Shown: positions 1 through 9,663 of the stretch, in pieces
How positions within the stretch are numbered: position 1 is the first letter of the stretch
Layout of the letters: the number at the start of each line of letters is the position of its first letter
DNA from: Pseudescherichia sp039594205
Lineage (GTDB): Bacteria > Pseudomonadota > Gammaproteobacteria > Enterobacterales > Enterobacteriaceae
Direction: 5' to 3'
Length of the DNA stretch: 64,000 bases
Assembly (NCBI GenBank): GCA_039594205.1
Contig: JBCNNW010000005.1
Span: 1-64,000, forward strand
Translations under genes and position numbers: made by a program
Notes under the pieces: model-generated
Database searches by the model: none
The model's input: the letters and a program-made list of their open reading frames with translations, nothing else
Told to the model about the DNA's origin: nothing

Positions 1-826
1 TGCGGCCAATCAGCGGCACGGCGCTGGCCCCTTTCACCGGCGCATAGGACTGCGGTTTAAAGAAGACGAATGACGGGTTCTGCTCCAGCAGCTCCTGCAC
101 TTCGGCCGGGCTGTGGGTTTCGCCCCAGTGGCGGATCGCCTGCATCGACATATCCTCGCGCTTCACTTCCCCACGATCGATCAGCACTTTACCGATGCTG
201 CGGTAGGCGTGGCCGTTTTTACCGCCGTAGCTAAAGAAGTTGAGCGGGCTGCCATCGCCGAAATCGATATAGCCGCTGCCCTGCACGTCCATAATAAAGT
301 TGTCCATCAGCGAGTTGCTGTAGGCCAGGACATAGTTGTCGCTGAGCGCGCCCGCGTAGATCTCTGCCCGGGACGGCAGGCGGCCGCGTTTAGGCGGCAT
401 GCGGTAGATAGGATACTGGAACTCGCCCTGACGAGTATGGCGGGCCTGTACGACCGGGGTGTAGTAGCCAGTAAACTGAACGTTGCCGTAGTTATCGGTG
501 CCGTTCATCTGCCAGGCGTCAATGCCGTACTGGCGCATAGTGCGGGTATCGCCCCCGGCGCGCAGCCACTCCTGCACCGCACTGTAGACGGCGCTCTGGT
601 TACCATAGAGGCGCGGCGAAGCGCTGCGGATCTGGCCTACCTGCTGGGCAAAGTCGCCGCCGTTAATCGGCGCACCCACCGCATCCGGCTGGTTTACCAG
701 GGTGAAAGGCTGGGTTAATTTCCCGTCTTCATACTGCTGACCGCGATCGGTCGGTTTCGAGGTGCAGGCGGCAAGCAAAGCCAGCGCTGCGCCCGTGAGG
801 AGATACTTCAACCAACGTCCTTTCAT
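1..826 (-). CDS. mltA: Membrane-bound lytic murein transglycosylase A (partial, C-terminus outside window)
   Basis: Cleaves the glycan strands of peptidoglycan between MurNAc and GlcNAc, leaving 1,6-anhydro ends, from the inner face of the outer membrane. The reading frame runs from an ATG at 826 off the left edge, giving about 275 residues; the E. coli protein has about 365. A lipoprotein signal is clear: basic start, hydrophobic stretch and lipobox LLAAC with the acylated Cys at residue 21. The rest reads as MltA (RQYGIDAW, FTGYYTPVVQARH, YRSIGKVLIDRGE). The catalytic Asp near the C-terminus lies outside the window. It is followed by the initiator tRNA genes and amiC, as in E. coli. Identification is by recalled family sequence. 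Confidence 0.96.
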   Translation of the reverse strand, partial: MKGRWLKYLLTGAALALLAACTSKPTDRGQQYEDGKLTQPFTLVNQPDAVGAPINGGDFAQQVGQIRSASPRLYGNQSAVYSAVQEWLRAGGDTRTMRQYGIDAWQMNGTDNYGNVQFTGYYTPVVQARHTRQGEFQYPIYRMPPKRGRLPSRAEIYAGALSDNYVLAYSNSLMDNFIMDVQGSGYIDFGDGSPLNFFSYGGKNGHAYRSIGKVLIDRGEVKREDMSMQAIRHWGETHSPAEVQELLEQNPSFVFFKPQSYAPVKGASAVPLIGR

Positions 827-994
827 TGTCTCTCATCTTTTTGGTTAACCAGGGGGCGTGATGAAGATAACAAACCAGTTTCGCTAATGAAATGCGAAAT
901 AGGGGACTTAACGGCAATTACGTTCAAAAAACGCGCATAATGTGCCTTTTTTATGCAGATGCTTTCATAATTTAACAATTTTCTCGAAAAAGGG

Positions 995-1022
995 TTGCGT
1001 CAAAGAGCGAGCGGAGTATAGT
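995..1022 (+). promoter_or_regulatory. Promoter of the initiator tRNA operon
   Basis: A -35 TTGCGT (995-1000) and a -10 TATAGT (1017-1022) are separated by 16 bases. The bases right after the -10 are GCGC, a GC-rich discriminator typical of stable-RNA promoters under stringent control. The first tRNA begins 14 bases after the -10. Seen directly; stringent control is inferred from the family pattern. Confidence 0.75.
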
Positions 1023-1035
1023 GCGCTTCCACGGA

Positions 1036-1112
<77 letters not shown>

Positions 1113-1156
1113 ATACAGTGTGAAAGAAAGAAACCTGCTGAGTAAGCAGAGACGGA

Positions 1157-1233
<77 letters not shown>

Positions 1234-1275
1234 ACACTGTACCGTGTAGTAAAAATAAGAAGTAGAAGACTCGGA

Positions 1276-1352
<77 letters not shown>

Positions 1353-1363
1353 CTTCAACAATA

Positions 1364-1387
1364 AACACCCTTCCGGGTGTTTTTTTG
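1364..1387 (+). terminator. Rho-independent terminator of the initiator tRNA operon
   Basis: A seven-pair stem AACACCC/GGGTGTT with loop TTCC is followed by a run of T. It lies 12 nt after the third tRNA. Confidence 0.9.
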
Positions 1388-1422
1388 TATCTGTCTCCCG
1401 GCAAACCCTCCCGGCAAAAGCG

Positions 1423-2676
1423 TTAGCCCCTGCGGGCCAACGTCACACCATCAGCAAAGTACGCCTTGATCCCAGCCAGAATCGACTCTGCGACCTCCTG
1501 CTGAAACGCCGCGGTTCTGAGCTTGCGCTCCTCTTCCACGTTACTGATAAACGCCGTCTCTACCAGAATCGACGGAATATCCGGCGCTTTCAGTACTGCG
1601 AAGCCAGCCTGATCGACGCGGTTCTTATGCAGCTTGTTGACATGCCCAAGGCGGTTTAGCACCTCTTTGCCAAACTTCAGGCTGTCGTTGATGGTCAGGG
1701 ACTGCACCATATCAAACAGGGTGTGGTCCAGATACTGATCGCCGCTCTTGCTTACGCCACCAATCAGGTCGGCGGCATTCTGCGTTTGGGCGAGGTATTT
1801 TGCTGCCGTACTGGTGGCCCCTTTCGTTGACAGTGCAAAGACTGACGAACCGCGAGCGGCCCGGCTGGTAAAGGCATCGGCGTGGATAGAGACAAAGAGA
1901 TCGGCGCGCTGCTTCTGCGCCTTAGCGACCCGCACCTTCAGCGGAATAAAGACATCTTCGTTACGCGTCATGTAGGCCTTCATATTGGCCTCTTTATCAA
2001 TCAGCGCACGCAGACGGCGGGCAATTTGCAGCACCACGTCTTTTTCACGGGTTTTGTATTTGCCGATCGCCCCTGGATCCTCGCCCCCGTGACCGGGATC
2101 GAGCATGATCACCACCGGACGGTCGCGTCCGGCCTTGCCCGGCTTCGGCCCGCTCTGGGCAGGCGGAACCTGCTTCTCCAGGCTGCCTTTGTTGTAGTCT
2201 TCCAGCAGCGCCAGGAGTGGATCCTGCTCGTTCTGCCCGTTAACCGGGTAGAGATCCATCACCAGACGCTCTTTGAACTCGGCCACCGGCGCCAGCGAGA
2301 AGAGGTGTGGCGTAACGTTCTGCTTAAGCTCAAATACCATGCGCACGGTGTTGGGATCGAACTGCCCCACGCGGGCAGATTTAATAAAGGGATCGCTGTC
2401 GTGGATCTGTGTCCCCATCCCCTTCAGGACCGAATTAAGATTCACCCCTTCGATATCCACCACCAGCCGTTCAGGGTTGCTTAAGGCGAACTGACGGTAC
2501 TTCAGCACCCGGTTTGACTCTACGGTAATGCGCGTATAGGTCGATGCGGGCCAGACGCGGACGGCAATAATCTGACTCACCGCGGCTAAACCTGCCTTGC
2601 TTACGCTAAGCAACCACAGAGCGCCAGCGCCTTGCAACAGCTGGCGACGGCTAAGAGCTGAGTTGGATCCTGACAT
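1423..2676 (-). CDS. amiC: N-acetylmuramoyl-L-alanine amidase AmiC
   Basis: Periplasmic zinc amidase that splits septal peptidoglycan so daughter cells can separate; in E. coli it is activated by NlpD at the division site. The 417 residues match the E. coli length. The N-terminus holds a twin-arginine signal (SRRQLL at residues 9-14, then a hydrophobic segment), so export should be by Tat. An AMIN septal-targeting domain covers about residues 35-130 and an Amidase_3 domain the last 230. Zinc and catalytic motifs are visible: DPGHGGED, TREKD, SIHADAF and VETAF. The frame stays open to an ATG at 2691, but a GGGAGAG ribosome site sits just before the ATG at 2676, which also gives the usual N-terminus MSGSN. 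It is divergent from argA. Confidence 0.97.
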   Translation of the reverse strand: MSGSNSALSRRQLLQGAGALWLLSVSKAGLAAVSQIIAVRVWPASTYTRITVESNRVLKYRQFALSNPERLVVDIEGVNLNSVLKGMGTQIHDSDPFIKSARVGQFDPNTVRMVFELKQNVTPHLFSLAPVAEFKERLVMDLYPVNGQNEQDPLLALLEDYNKGSLEKQVPPAQSGPKPGKAGRDRPVVIMLDPGHGGEDPGAIGKYKTREKDVVLQIARRLRALIDKEANMKAYMTRNEDVFIPLKVRVAKAQKQRADLFVSIHADAFTSRAARGSSVFALSTKGATSTAAKYLAQTQNAADLIGGVSKSGDQYLDHTLFDMVQSLTINDSLKFGKEVLNRLGHVNKLHKNRVDQAGFAVLKAPDIPSILVETAFISNVEEERKLRTAAFQQEVAESILAGIKAYFADGVTLARRG

Positions 2677-2832
2677 GCCTCTCCCGAGCAAAAATTATGA
2701 CATTTATTATTAAAACGGCCTGCTTGACGAAAAACTTTAACGAATGATGCATAAACTGTCATCAACAAAAGGGTAAACATTAGTTTAACGGCGGTGACAA
2801 TGTGGAGATTTTTCTCGCATCCCGGTGAAATT

Positions 2833-2892
2833 TTGACTTGCGCCCACGACAATAAAAGAATAAAAATACATAAATTACGAATAAACATGCAA
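2833..2892 (+). promoter_or_regulatory. argA promoter with two ARG boxes (ArgR operator)
   Basis: A -35 TTGACT lies at 2833-2838. The following AT-rich stretch holds two imperfect 18-bp ARG boxes, around AGAATAAAAATACAT (2857-2871) and CGAATAAACATGCA (2878-2891), resembling the consensus TGAATWWWWATTCA. The second ends 14 bases before the argA start. The layout matches my memory of the E. coli argA leader, where ArgR with arginine represses. The exact -10 is not assigned because it falls inside the boxes. Confidence 0.65.
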
Positions 2893-2905
2893 TGAGGGTT
2901 GTGCC

Positions 2906-4237
2906 GTGGTGAAGGAGCGTCGAACCGAACTGGTGCAGGGATTCCGCCACTCTGTTCCCTATATTAATGCCCATCGGGGAAAAACCTTTGTCATCATGCT
3001 GGGCGGGGAAGCCATCGAGCATGAGAACTTTTCCAGCATCGTTAACGATATCGGGCTGCTGCACAGCCTCGGCATCCGCCTTGTCGTGGTCTACGGCGCA
3101 CGCCCGCAGATTGATGCTAACCTGGCGGAGCACCACCACGAGCCTATCTATCACAAGCATACCCGCGTCACCGACGCGAAAACCCTGGAGCTGGTCAAGC
3201 AGGCGGCGGGGCTGTTACAGCTGGATATTACCGCCCGTCTCTCTATGAGCCTCAACAATACGCCGCTGCAGGGGGCGCATATCAACGTGGTGAGCGGCAA
3301 CTTTATCATTGCCCAGCCGCTGGGCGTCGATGACGGCGTCGACTACTGCCACAGCGGGCGTATTCGCCGCATTGATGAAGAGGCGATCCACCGCCAGCTC
3401 GACGGCGGCGCGATTGTGCTGCTGGGGCCGGTGGCGGTCTCAGTAACCGGCGAGAGCTTTAACCTCACCTCGGAAGAGGTCGCCACCCAGCTCGCTATCA
3501 AGCTGAAGGCGGAGAAGATGATCGGCTTCTGCTCCTCACAGGGGGTGATCAACGACGAGGGCAATATCGTCTCGGAGCTGTTCCCCAACGAGGCCCAGAC
3601 CCGGGTTGAAGAGCTGGAAGCGCGCCAGGACTACCACTCTGGCACGGTACGCTTCCTGCGCGGTGCGGTAAAAGCCTGCCGCAGCGGCGTGCGCCGCAGC
3701 CACCTGATTAGCTATCAGGAGGATGGCGCGCTGTTGCAGGAGCTGTTCTCCCGCGACGGTATCGGGACGCAGATTGTCATGGAGAGCGCCGAGCAGATCC
3801 GCCGCGCTACCATCAACGACATCGGCGGCATTCTGGAGCTGATCCGTCCTCTGGAGCAGCAGGGGATCCTCGTCCGGCGCTCCCGCGAGCAGCTGGAGAT
3901 GGAGATCGACAAGTTCACCATTATTCAGCGCGATAACCTGACCATCGCCTGCGCCGCGCTCTATCCTTTCCCGGAAGAGAAGATTGGCGAGATGGCCTGC
4001 GTGGCGGTACATCCGGACTACCGCAGCTCATCACGCGGCGAGGCGCTGCTGGAGCGCGTGGCTCTGCAGGCACGCCAGATGGGCCTCAGCAAACTGTTTG
4101 TGCTGACCACCCGCAGCATCCACTGGTTCCAGGAGCGCGGCTTTACCCCGGTAGATATCGACCTGCTGCCGGAGAGCAAAAAGCAGATGTACAACTACCA
4201 GCGCCGCTCAAAGGTGCTGATGGCGGATCTCACCTGA
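2906..4237 (+). CDS. argA: Amino-acid N-acetyltransferase (N-acetylglutamate synthase)
   Basis: First committed step of arginine synthesis: acetyl-CoA plus glutamate gives N-acetylglutamate, with feedback inhibition by arginine. It has 443 residues, the same as E. coli ArgA. An amino-acid-kinase-like domain (about 1-290, with MLGGEAIEHENF and VVYGARPQID) carries arginine regulation and a C-terminal GNAT domain (about 295-443, EKIGEMACVAVHPDYRSSSRGE) does the acetyl transfer. The start is GTG (GTG GTG AAG), preceded by a weak GAGGGTTG ribosome site. It is transcribed divergently from amiC, with ARG boxes in between. Confidence 0.98.
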   Translation: MVKERRTELVQGFRHSVPYINAHRGKTFVIMLGGEAIEHENFSSIVNDIGLLHSLGIRLVVVYGARPQIDANLAEHHHEPIYHKHTRVTDAKTLELVKQAAGLLQLDITARLSMSLNNTPLQGAHINVVSGNFIIAQPLGVDDGVDYCHSGRIRRIDEEAIHRQLDGGAIVLLGPVAVSVTGESFNLTSEEVATQLAIKLKAEKMIGFCSSQGVINDEGNIVSELFPNEAQTRVEELEARQDYHSGTVRFLRGAVKACRSGVRRSHLISYQEDGALLQELFSRDGIGTQIVMESAEQIRRATINDIGGILELIRPLEQQGILVRRSREQLEMEIDKFTIIQRDNLTIACAALYPFPEEKIGEMACVAVHPDYRSSSRGEALLERVALQARQMGLSKLFVLTTRSIHWFQERGFTPVDIDLLPESKKQMYNYQRRSKVLMADLT

Positions 4238-4247
4238 GCCACTCCCT

Positions 4248-4279
4248 CCCTACCCGCCTGGGTAGGGATTTCTCTATTT
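4248..4279 (+). terminator. Probable bidirectional terminator between argA and recD
   Basis: An eight-pair stem CCCTACCC/GGGTAGGG with loop GCCT (4248-4267) is followed by an interrupted T-rich stretch. It lies between the convergent ends of argA and recD. Confidence 0.7.
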
Positions 4280-6106
4280 TACTTTAGCAAAGATGTCGCC
4301 GAGGCCGCTGCGCCGCTCGGTACGGGTGGCAATGGCCTGCACCAGAATACGCTCATCGGCATAGAGCGACAGCCGACGGCGGGCGCGGGTGATAGCGGTA
4401 TAGACCAGCTCCCGAGTCACCACCGGTACCATCTGCCCCGGCAGGATCAGCGCGGCGTGGTCAAACTCCGATCCCTGAGACTTGTGCACCGTCATTGCCC
4501 AGGCCGTTTCGTGCTCCGGCAGGCGGCTGGGCTGTACCGATTTAATCGTGCCATCCGGCAGCGGGAACCAGACGCGCGTCCCCTGTCCCCGGTTTAGCGC
4601 CACGCCGATATCGCCGTTAAACAGCCCCAGCGCGCTGTCGTTGCGGGAGATCATCACCGGTCGTCCATCAAACCATCGCGAGTGCGGCGTTCGCTTGATT
4701 CGTCGCTGGTTTGCCAGGGTCTGCTCCAGCCGTTCGTTGAGGCCCGCTACGCCAAACGGCCCCTCACGCAGGGCGCACAGCAGCTGGTACTCGCTGAATG
4801 CCGCGAGGATCGCCTTTGGCTCCGCCTCGTCCCGCACCAGCTGCAGATAGCGAGCGTAGCCCGCCAGCGCATCGTCCAGCAGAGTCTGATAATCATCGCG
4901 TGCCTGCAGGGATTTATGTTCAATATCGCTAAAGCCCTGGCTAAATACTGACCGGGTACTCTTCTTATCGCCCCGGTTTACCGCCGCCGCCAGCTGGCCA
5001 ATGCCGGAGTCGCTGCCGAAACGGTAGCTGGTTTGCAGCAGGCAAAGACTGTCGCGCAGCGCGCCTGCCCCGCCCGGCTCACCGCCAGGAACGTCCATGC
5101 CGGTCAGGCGGGAGAGCTGCGCCGCCCGGTCTGGAGTAAAACCGGCGCTGACCCACGCACAGATATCCCCCAGCACCGCGCCCGCCTCTACCGAGGCCAG
5201 CTGATCGCGATCGCCTAAAAAAATCACCCGGCCATGGGCGGGCAGCGCATCGATCAGCCGCGACATCATCGGCAGGTCAATCATCGACGCCTCATCCACC
5301 ACCAGTACGTCAAGGTGCAGCGGGTTCCCTGCGTGATAGCGCAGGCGCTGGCTGCCGGGTTGGGCACCCAGCAGACGGTGCAGCGTGCTGGCCTCCACCG
5401 GCAGGCGCTTTTTCTGATCGTCGGTTAATGCCAGCTGACGCAGAGCCGCACCCAACGACTCCGTCAGCCGCGCCGCGGCTTTCCCGGTCGGAGCCGCCAG
5501 ATGGATGCGGCAGCGGCTGTCGTTCGCCATCTGTACCAGCGCCGCCAGCAGCCTGGCCACGGTGGTGGTTTTTCCGGTGCCGGGCCCGCCGGAGATCACC
5601 GAGATCCGCCGGGTCAACGCCACCGCCGCGGCCACCTTCTGCCAGTTGATCCCCTCCGTTGGCGGGAAAAGCCCGTCGAGGATCTGACGCAGCTGGGCTT
5701 CGTCAACGTTCAGCGGCTGGTTAACCTCGCTAAAGAAACTCGCTACGGTCAGCTCGTTGCACCACATACGGTTAAGGTAGAGGCGCTCCCCGGCCAGCAC
5801 CATCGGCGCAGGGGTTTGACCGTCACTAACGGCGTCGGATCGCTGTAAAATAGCTGCCCAGTCGCAGGGCGCACCGGCCTCGGCAAACAGCGCCATCAGC
5901 AGGGAGTGGCTCTTATCTTCGGCCTCTGCTGCCAGCCGGGAGAGAGGCAGACAAACGTGCCCCTCCCCCGCGTCGCGGCTGAGTATCGCCGCCGCCAGGG
6001 TTACCGCCGGCTCGTCGCGTCCGGCCACGGTCAGGGCAAACTGGACGTCCAACGGGCGAAACAGCTTTTGAGCCAGCGCCTCTATAAGCAGAGTTTGCAT
6101 CGTCAC
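4274..6106 (-). CDS. recD: Exodeoxyribonuclease V subunit alpha (RecD helicase)
   Basis: 5'-3' helicase subunit of RecBCD, which unwinds and degrades DNA from double-strand ends and, after Chi, loads RecA. Its 610 residues compare with 608 in E. coli. The Walker A motif GGPGTGKT is at residues 173-180, Walker B is VVDEASM, and late helicase motifs include AMTVHKSQGSEF and VYTAITRARRRL. The start used here is a GTG overlapping the recB stop (GTGA), which suggests translational coupling; an ATG two codons later at 6100 is an alternative. The N-terminal 15 residues differ from E. coli, then RPLDVQFALTVAG is conserved. Confidence 0.97.
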   Translation of the reverse strand: MTMQTLLIEALAQKLFRPLDVQFALTVAGRDEPAVTLAAAILSRDAGEGHVCLPLSRLAAEAEDKSHSLLMALFAEAGAPCDWAAILQRSDAVSDGQTPAPMVLAGERLYLNRMWCNELTVASFFSEVNQPLNVDEAQLRQILDGLFPPTEGINWQKVAAAVALTRRISVISGGPGTGKTTTVARLLAALVQMANDSRCRIHLAAPTGKAAARLTESLGAALRQLALTDDQKKRLPVEASTLHRLLGAQPGSQRLRYHAGNPLHLDVLVVDEASMIDLPMMSRLIDALPAHGRVIFLGDRDQLASVEAGAVLGDICAWVSAGFTPDRAAQLSRLTGMDVPGGEPGGAGALRDSLCLLQTSYRFGSDSGIGQLAAAVNRGDKKSTRSVFSQGFSDIEHKSLQARDDYQTLLDDALAGYARYLQLVRDEAEPKAILAAFSEYQLLCALREGPFGVAGLNERLEQTLANQRRIKRTPHSRWFDGRPVMISRNDSALGLFNGDIGVALNRGQGTRVWFPLPDGTIKSVQPSRLPEHETAWAMTVHKSQGSEFDHAALILPGQMVPVVTRELVYTAITRARRRLSLYADERILVQAIATRTERRSGLGDIFAKVK

Positions 6107-9100
6107 TGTGCGGTCTCCTGATAGTCTTCGCTGGCCTCTTCACCGCTAAACAGGGCATCCATCTCGCTAATCAGCCGTACATCCGGACGAGTGGTGTAGA
6201 TGCCCTGCTCGCTGTTTTGCCCATCAACGCCGCGCAGGAACAGGTAGATCACGCCGCCAAAGTGGCGCTCATAATCATAGTCCGCAATGCGATGGCGGAG
6301 ATAGCGGTGTAGCGCCAGCGTATAAAGTTGATACTGTAAGTCGTAGCGGTGTGACTGCATCGCAGCCGCCATCGCCTCTCGGGTATAAGCCTCGCTGCTC
6401 TCGCCCAGCCAGTTAGACTTGTAGTCCAGCAGGTAGAAGCGACCGTTGTGGCGGAAAACCAGGTCGATAAAGCCCTTTAGCATGCCGCGTACGTCGCGAA
6501 AATCCAGCGGCGGACAGCCCGCCGAGAGCGGATCGTAGCGGCGGATCGCCGCATCCAACGCCTGAGGCGTTAACGTTTGGGCAATAGGAATGTAGAACTC
6601 CATCTCCACCTGCTTATCTTTCGCAGTGAGCTGGCTTAACGACAGACCCGTTTCTATAAGCGGCGCGTGCAGGACAGCGTCGATCCACTTCAGCAACACC
6701 GGCTGCCACTGCTCGTCAAAACCACCGGCCTGGAGCTGCTCGCTCACCCACGTCTCGGTCACCGGCTGGGTGAAATCGATATCTTCAAACAGTCCGTGTA
6801 AGAAGGTGCCTGGCGACGCGCCGCGCGGGAAGGCGTGGGGCGTTAAGGCCGGTACCTCATCCGTCTGGCGCTCGCCAGCGGCATCCACGTCCAGCCGCGG
6901 GAGCAGATCCTGGGCGATACCGTGCCCGCGCTGCTGCAGCCCGGAGTAGCTGGTTACCCGCCAGTCGTCGAGAACCGGACGGTCAATATGCCTGGCGCGC
7001 AGCGACGGCGGCAAAGAGAGCGTATACTCCCAGCGCGTGTTATCCGGCGTGCCGGGGATGCTCAGCACGATATCGTCACCGCACAGCGCCTCAAGGCAGT
7101 GACGTAGACCGGCGGCGTCGCACGGCTCGCCCCGCTGGATCAGCCTGCCTAACGCGCTGTGGTGAAAATCGCTCTCGCCAGCTTTCTCTCCGCGACGGCG
7201 AAACAGGGGCGCAATGCCGAGGCTACAGTGCCAGACGGAGCGCGTCAGCGCCACGTAGAGCAGACGTAGATCCTCTGCCAGCCGCTCCGCCTCGGCCAGC
7301 TCAACGCTCTCGTCGGCCTGGCTAAGATCCAGCACTGCCTCAAAGGAGGTGCGATCGTGATAGAAGGCCTGGTCCTGCGCCCGATAGTTGGCAATAAACG
7401 GCAGCCAGACCAGCGGGTACTCCAGCCCTTTCGCTTTATGAATGGTGACGATCTGCACCAGATGTTTGTCGCTCTCCAGCCGGAGCTGCTGGCTGGCGGC
7501 GTTGCTGTCCGGCTCGGCAATATGCTGCGCCAGCCAGCGCACCAGCGCATGCTCGCTCTCGGTATGCGCTCCCGCCTCCTGTAACAGCTCACTGATGTGC
7601 AGAATGTCGGTCAGACGCCGCTCGCCGCCGGAGGTGGCCAGCAGGTTCTCCGCTATATTGCGCCGGGCCATCAGGGTGCGCAGCATCGGCATGACGCCGC
7701 GCTTCAGCCACGTCTGGCGGTAGCCGTCAAACTCCTCAACTACCTCGTCCCAGGCCTCTTCATCTTTATTGAGCCGCTCAATATCCTGAGCGGTCAAGCC
7801 GAGCATCCCCGTCGCCAGGGCGCTACGCAGGGTGCTCTCCCGCTCGGGGGTCAGCACCGCCTGGATCAGCCACAGTAGCTCCTGCGCCTCTGGCGTCTCA
7901 AAGACGCTGTCGCGGTTAGAGAGGTAGACCGAAGGAATGTTCAGCAGCGTCAGGGCGTCGCGGATCAGCGCCGCTTCGTGGCGGCTACGCACCAGCACGG
8001 TGATGTCGGAGGCCTGCACCGGTCGGGAACGCTTGCCATCGTGCAGCAGGGCGCTGCCCTGCTGGCCCGCCACCAGCCAGTCGCGGATCTGCGCCGCACA
8101 GAGCTGAGCCATAAAGGTTTGATAGTCCCCGATGCCAACGCCGTCCCCCTCCATCAACCACAGGTTCATAGCGGGCTGGGTTTCACCGTGCAGCTCAAAG
8201 CGCAGGGGCTGGTTTCTTTCCGCCGCCTTCACCGGCATGAAGGGGATCTCGCGGAACATAAAGGCGTTGTCCATCTGGCTAAACAGCGTATTCACGCTAT
8301 TAACCATGCCGGGAGCAGAACGCCAGTTGGTATCGAGCGTATAGTGGGCGCTTACTTCACCACGCGCTTTCATGTAGGTAAAGATATCCGCGCCGCGAAA
8401 GGCGTAAATTGCCTGCTTGGGATCGCCAATCAGCAGCAGCGCGGTATCCGGCTGCTGCCGCCAGATGCGGCGGAAGATACGGTACTGCTGGGGATCGGTA
8501 TCCTGAAACTCATCGATCATCGCGACCGGGAAACGCTGCCGAATCGCGGTCGCCAGCGCCTCGCCGTTTTCACTGTTCAGCGCCTGGTCGAGACGGCTCA
8601 GCATGTCATCAAAGCCCAGCTCGCCGCGACGGCGTTTCTCCCGCGCTACCGCCTCGCGGATCTCCCGCATAGCGGTGGTCAGCACCAGATCGCTGAGGGT
8701 CAGCGGCTCGGCCAGCAGCCCCTCAATGGCAACAAACAGCGGGTGCTCTGGCACAACGCCGCCCGCTTTGGTACGCGACGTTAAAAAGGATTGGGCGAAC
8801 CTCTCCAACGCATCCGGTAGCAGGTAGCTGCGGGTCTCCTCCTGCGCCCAGGCATTTATCTTCTCAATCCACTTACCCTGGTTACCACGGTTAAATTTGC
8901 GACGGTCGATGCCTGAATTTTCAATCAGGGCATCCAGCTCCGCTACCGCCGCACGCCACTGCTGCTTGATACCATCAATGCGGGCGATGATTTTCGCATG
9001 GCGCGAGGCCAGGGTCTCATCCGCAGGCGGCGGCGATTTGATAACCGGAGCTTCGCCCTGCAAATAGCGGTTGATGGCATTCAGCAGCTCCAGCGGTCCC

Positions 9101-9663
9101 TTCCACGAGGCGTGGATCACCTCGGCAATATCGCGAGGCAGCGGATAGCAGTGGCGACGCCAGAAATCGGCGCAGGCCTGGGCGCGTAGCAGAGATTCGT
9201 CTTCAATCAGCTGCTGCTGGAAAAGCATGCCCGACTCAAAGGCGTTGAGGCTCAGCATCCGCTGGCAGAAGCCGTGGATAGTAAAGACCGCGGCCTCATC
9301 CATCTGCCGCTCGGCCAGCATCAGCCAGCTCGCCGCCTGCTGCTTATCGGGAATGTCATCAAGCAGGCGGGCATAGAGCGGATTATCGGTGCTTTCGCGC
9401 AGGCAGGCGATGCGCAGTTCGTGAATGTTGCTGCGAATTCGGCCACGCAGCTCTTCGGTAGCGGCTTCTGTAAAGGTCACCACCAGCAGCTCTTCCACGG
9501 TAAGCGGCCGTGAAAAGGCACTTTCGCCGCCCAGGCCCAGCAGCAGGCGCAGGTAGAGCGCGGCGATGGTGTAGGTTTTTCCGGTGCCCGCAGAGGCTTC
9601 AATCAGGCGCTCACCACGTAAGGGTAAGCGCAGGGGGTCCAGAGTCTCAGCGGGGTTACTCAT
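6103..9663 (-). CDS. recB: Exodeoxyribonuclease V subunit beta (RecB helicase/nuclease)
   Basis: 3'-5' SF1 helicase and the only nuclease active site of RecBCD; it also hands RecA to the Chi-containing strand. It has 1186 residues (E. coli 1180). Walker A AGTGKT is at residues 25-30, followed by UvrD-type motifs (IDEFQDTDPQQY, IGDPKQAIYAFRGAD, IVTIHKAKGLEYPLVW, LLYVALTRS). The C-terminal nuclease signature LLDYKSNW is present near residue 1085. The start overlaps the ptrA stop by four bases (ATGA) and the stop overlaps recD, so ptrA-recB-recD form a tightly coupled unit. Confidence 0.98.
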   Translation of the reverse strand: MSNPAETLDPLRLPLRGERLIEASAGTGKTYTIAALYLRLLLGLGGESAFSRPLTVEELLVVTFTEAATEELRGRIRSNIHELRIACLRESTDNPLYARLLDDIPDKQQAASWLMLAERQMDEAAVFTIHGFCQRMLSLNAFESGMLFQQQLIEDESLLRAQACADFWRRHCYPLPRDIAEVIHASWKGPLELLNAINRYLQGEAPVIKSPPPADETLASRHAKIIARIDGIKQQWRAAVAELDALIENSGIDRRKFNRGNQGKWIEKINAWAQEETRSYLLPDALERFAQSFLTSRTKAGGVVPEHPLFVAIEGLLAEPLTLSDLVLTTAMREIREAVAREKRRRGELGFDDMLSRLDQALNSENGEALATAIRQRFPVAMIDEFQDTDPQQYRIFRRIWRQQPDTALLLIGDPKQAIYAFRGADIFTYMKARGEVSAHYTLDTNWRSAPGMVNSVNTLFSQMDNAFMFREIPFMPVKAAERNQPLRFELHGETQPAMNLWLMEGDGVGIGDYQTFMAQLCAAQIRDWLVAGQQGSALLHDGKRSRPVQASDITVLVRSRHEAALIRDALTLLNIPSVYLSNRDSVFETPEAQELLWLIQAVLTPERESTLRSALATGMLGLTAQDIERLNKDEEAWDEVVEEFDGYRQTWLKRGVMPMLRTLMARRNIAENLLATSGGERRLTDILHISELLQEAGAHTESEHALVRWLAQHIAEPDSNAASQQLRLESDKHLVQIVTIHKAKGLEYPLVWLPFIANYRAQDQAFYHDRTSFEAVLDLSQADESVELAEAERLAEDLRLLYVALTRSVWHCSLGIAPLFRRRGEKAGESDFHHSALGRLIQRGEPCDAAGLRHCLEALCGDDIVLSIPGTPDNTRWEYTLSLPPSLRARHIDRPVLDDWRVTSYSGLQQRGHGIAQDLLPRLDVDAAGERQTDEVPALTPHAFPRGASPGTFLHGLFEDIDFTQPVTETWVSEQLQAGGFDEQWQPVLLKWIDAVLHAPLIETGLSLSQLTAKDKQVEMEFYIPIAQTLTPQALDAAIRRYDPLSAGCPPLDFRDVRGMLKGFIDLVFRHNGRFYLLDYKSNWLGESSEAYTREAMAAAMQSHRYDLQYQLYTLALHRYLRHRIADYDYERHFGGVIYLFLRGVDGQNSEQGIYTTRPDVRLISEMDALFSGEEASEDYQETAQ

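Noticed and set aside
2674..2691. Upstream ATG for amiC at 2691
   Set aside because: The ribosome site GGGAGAG lies inside this extension and right before the ATG at 2676.
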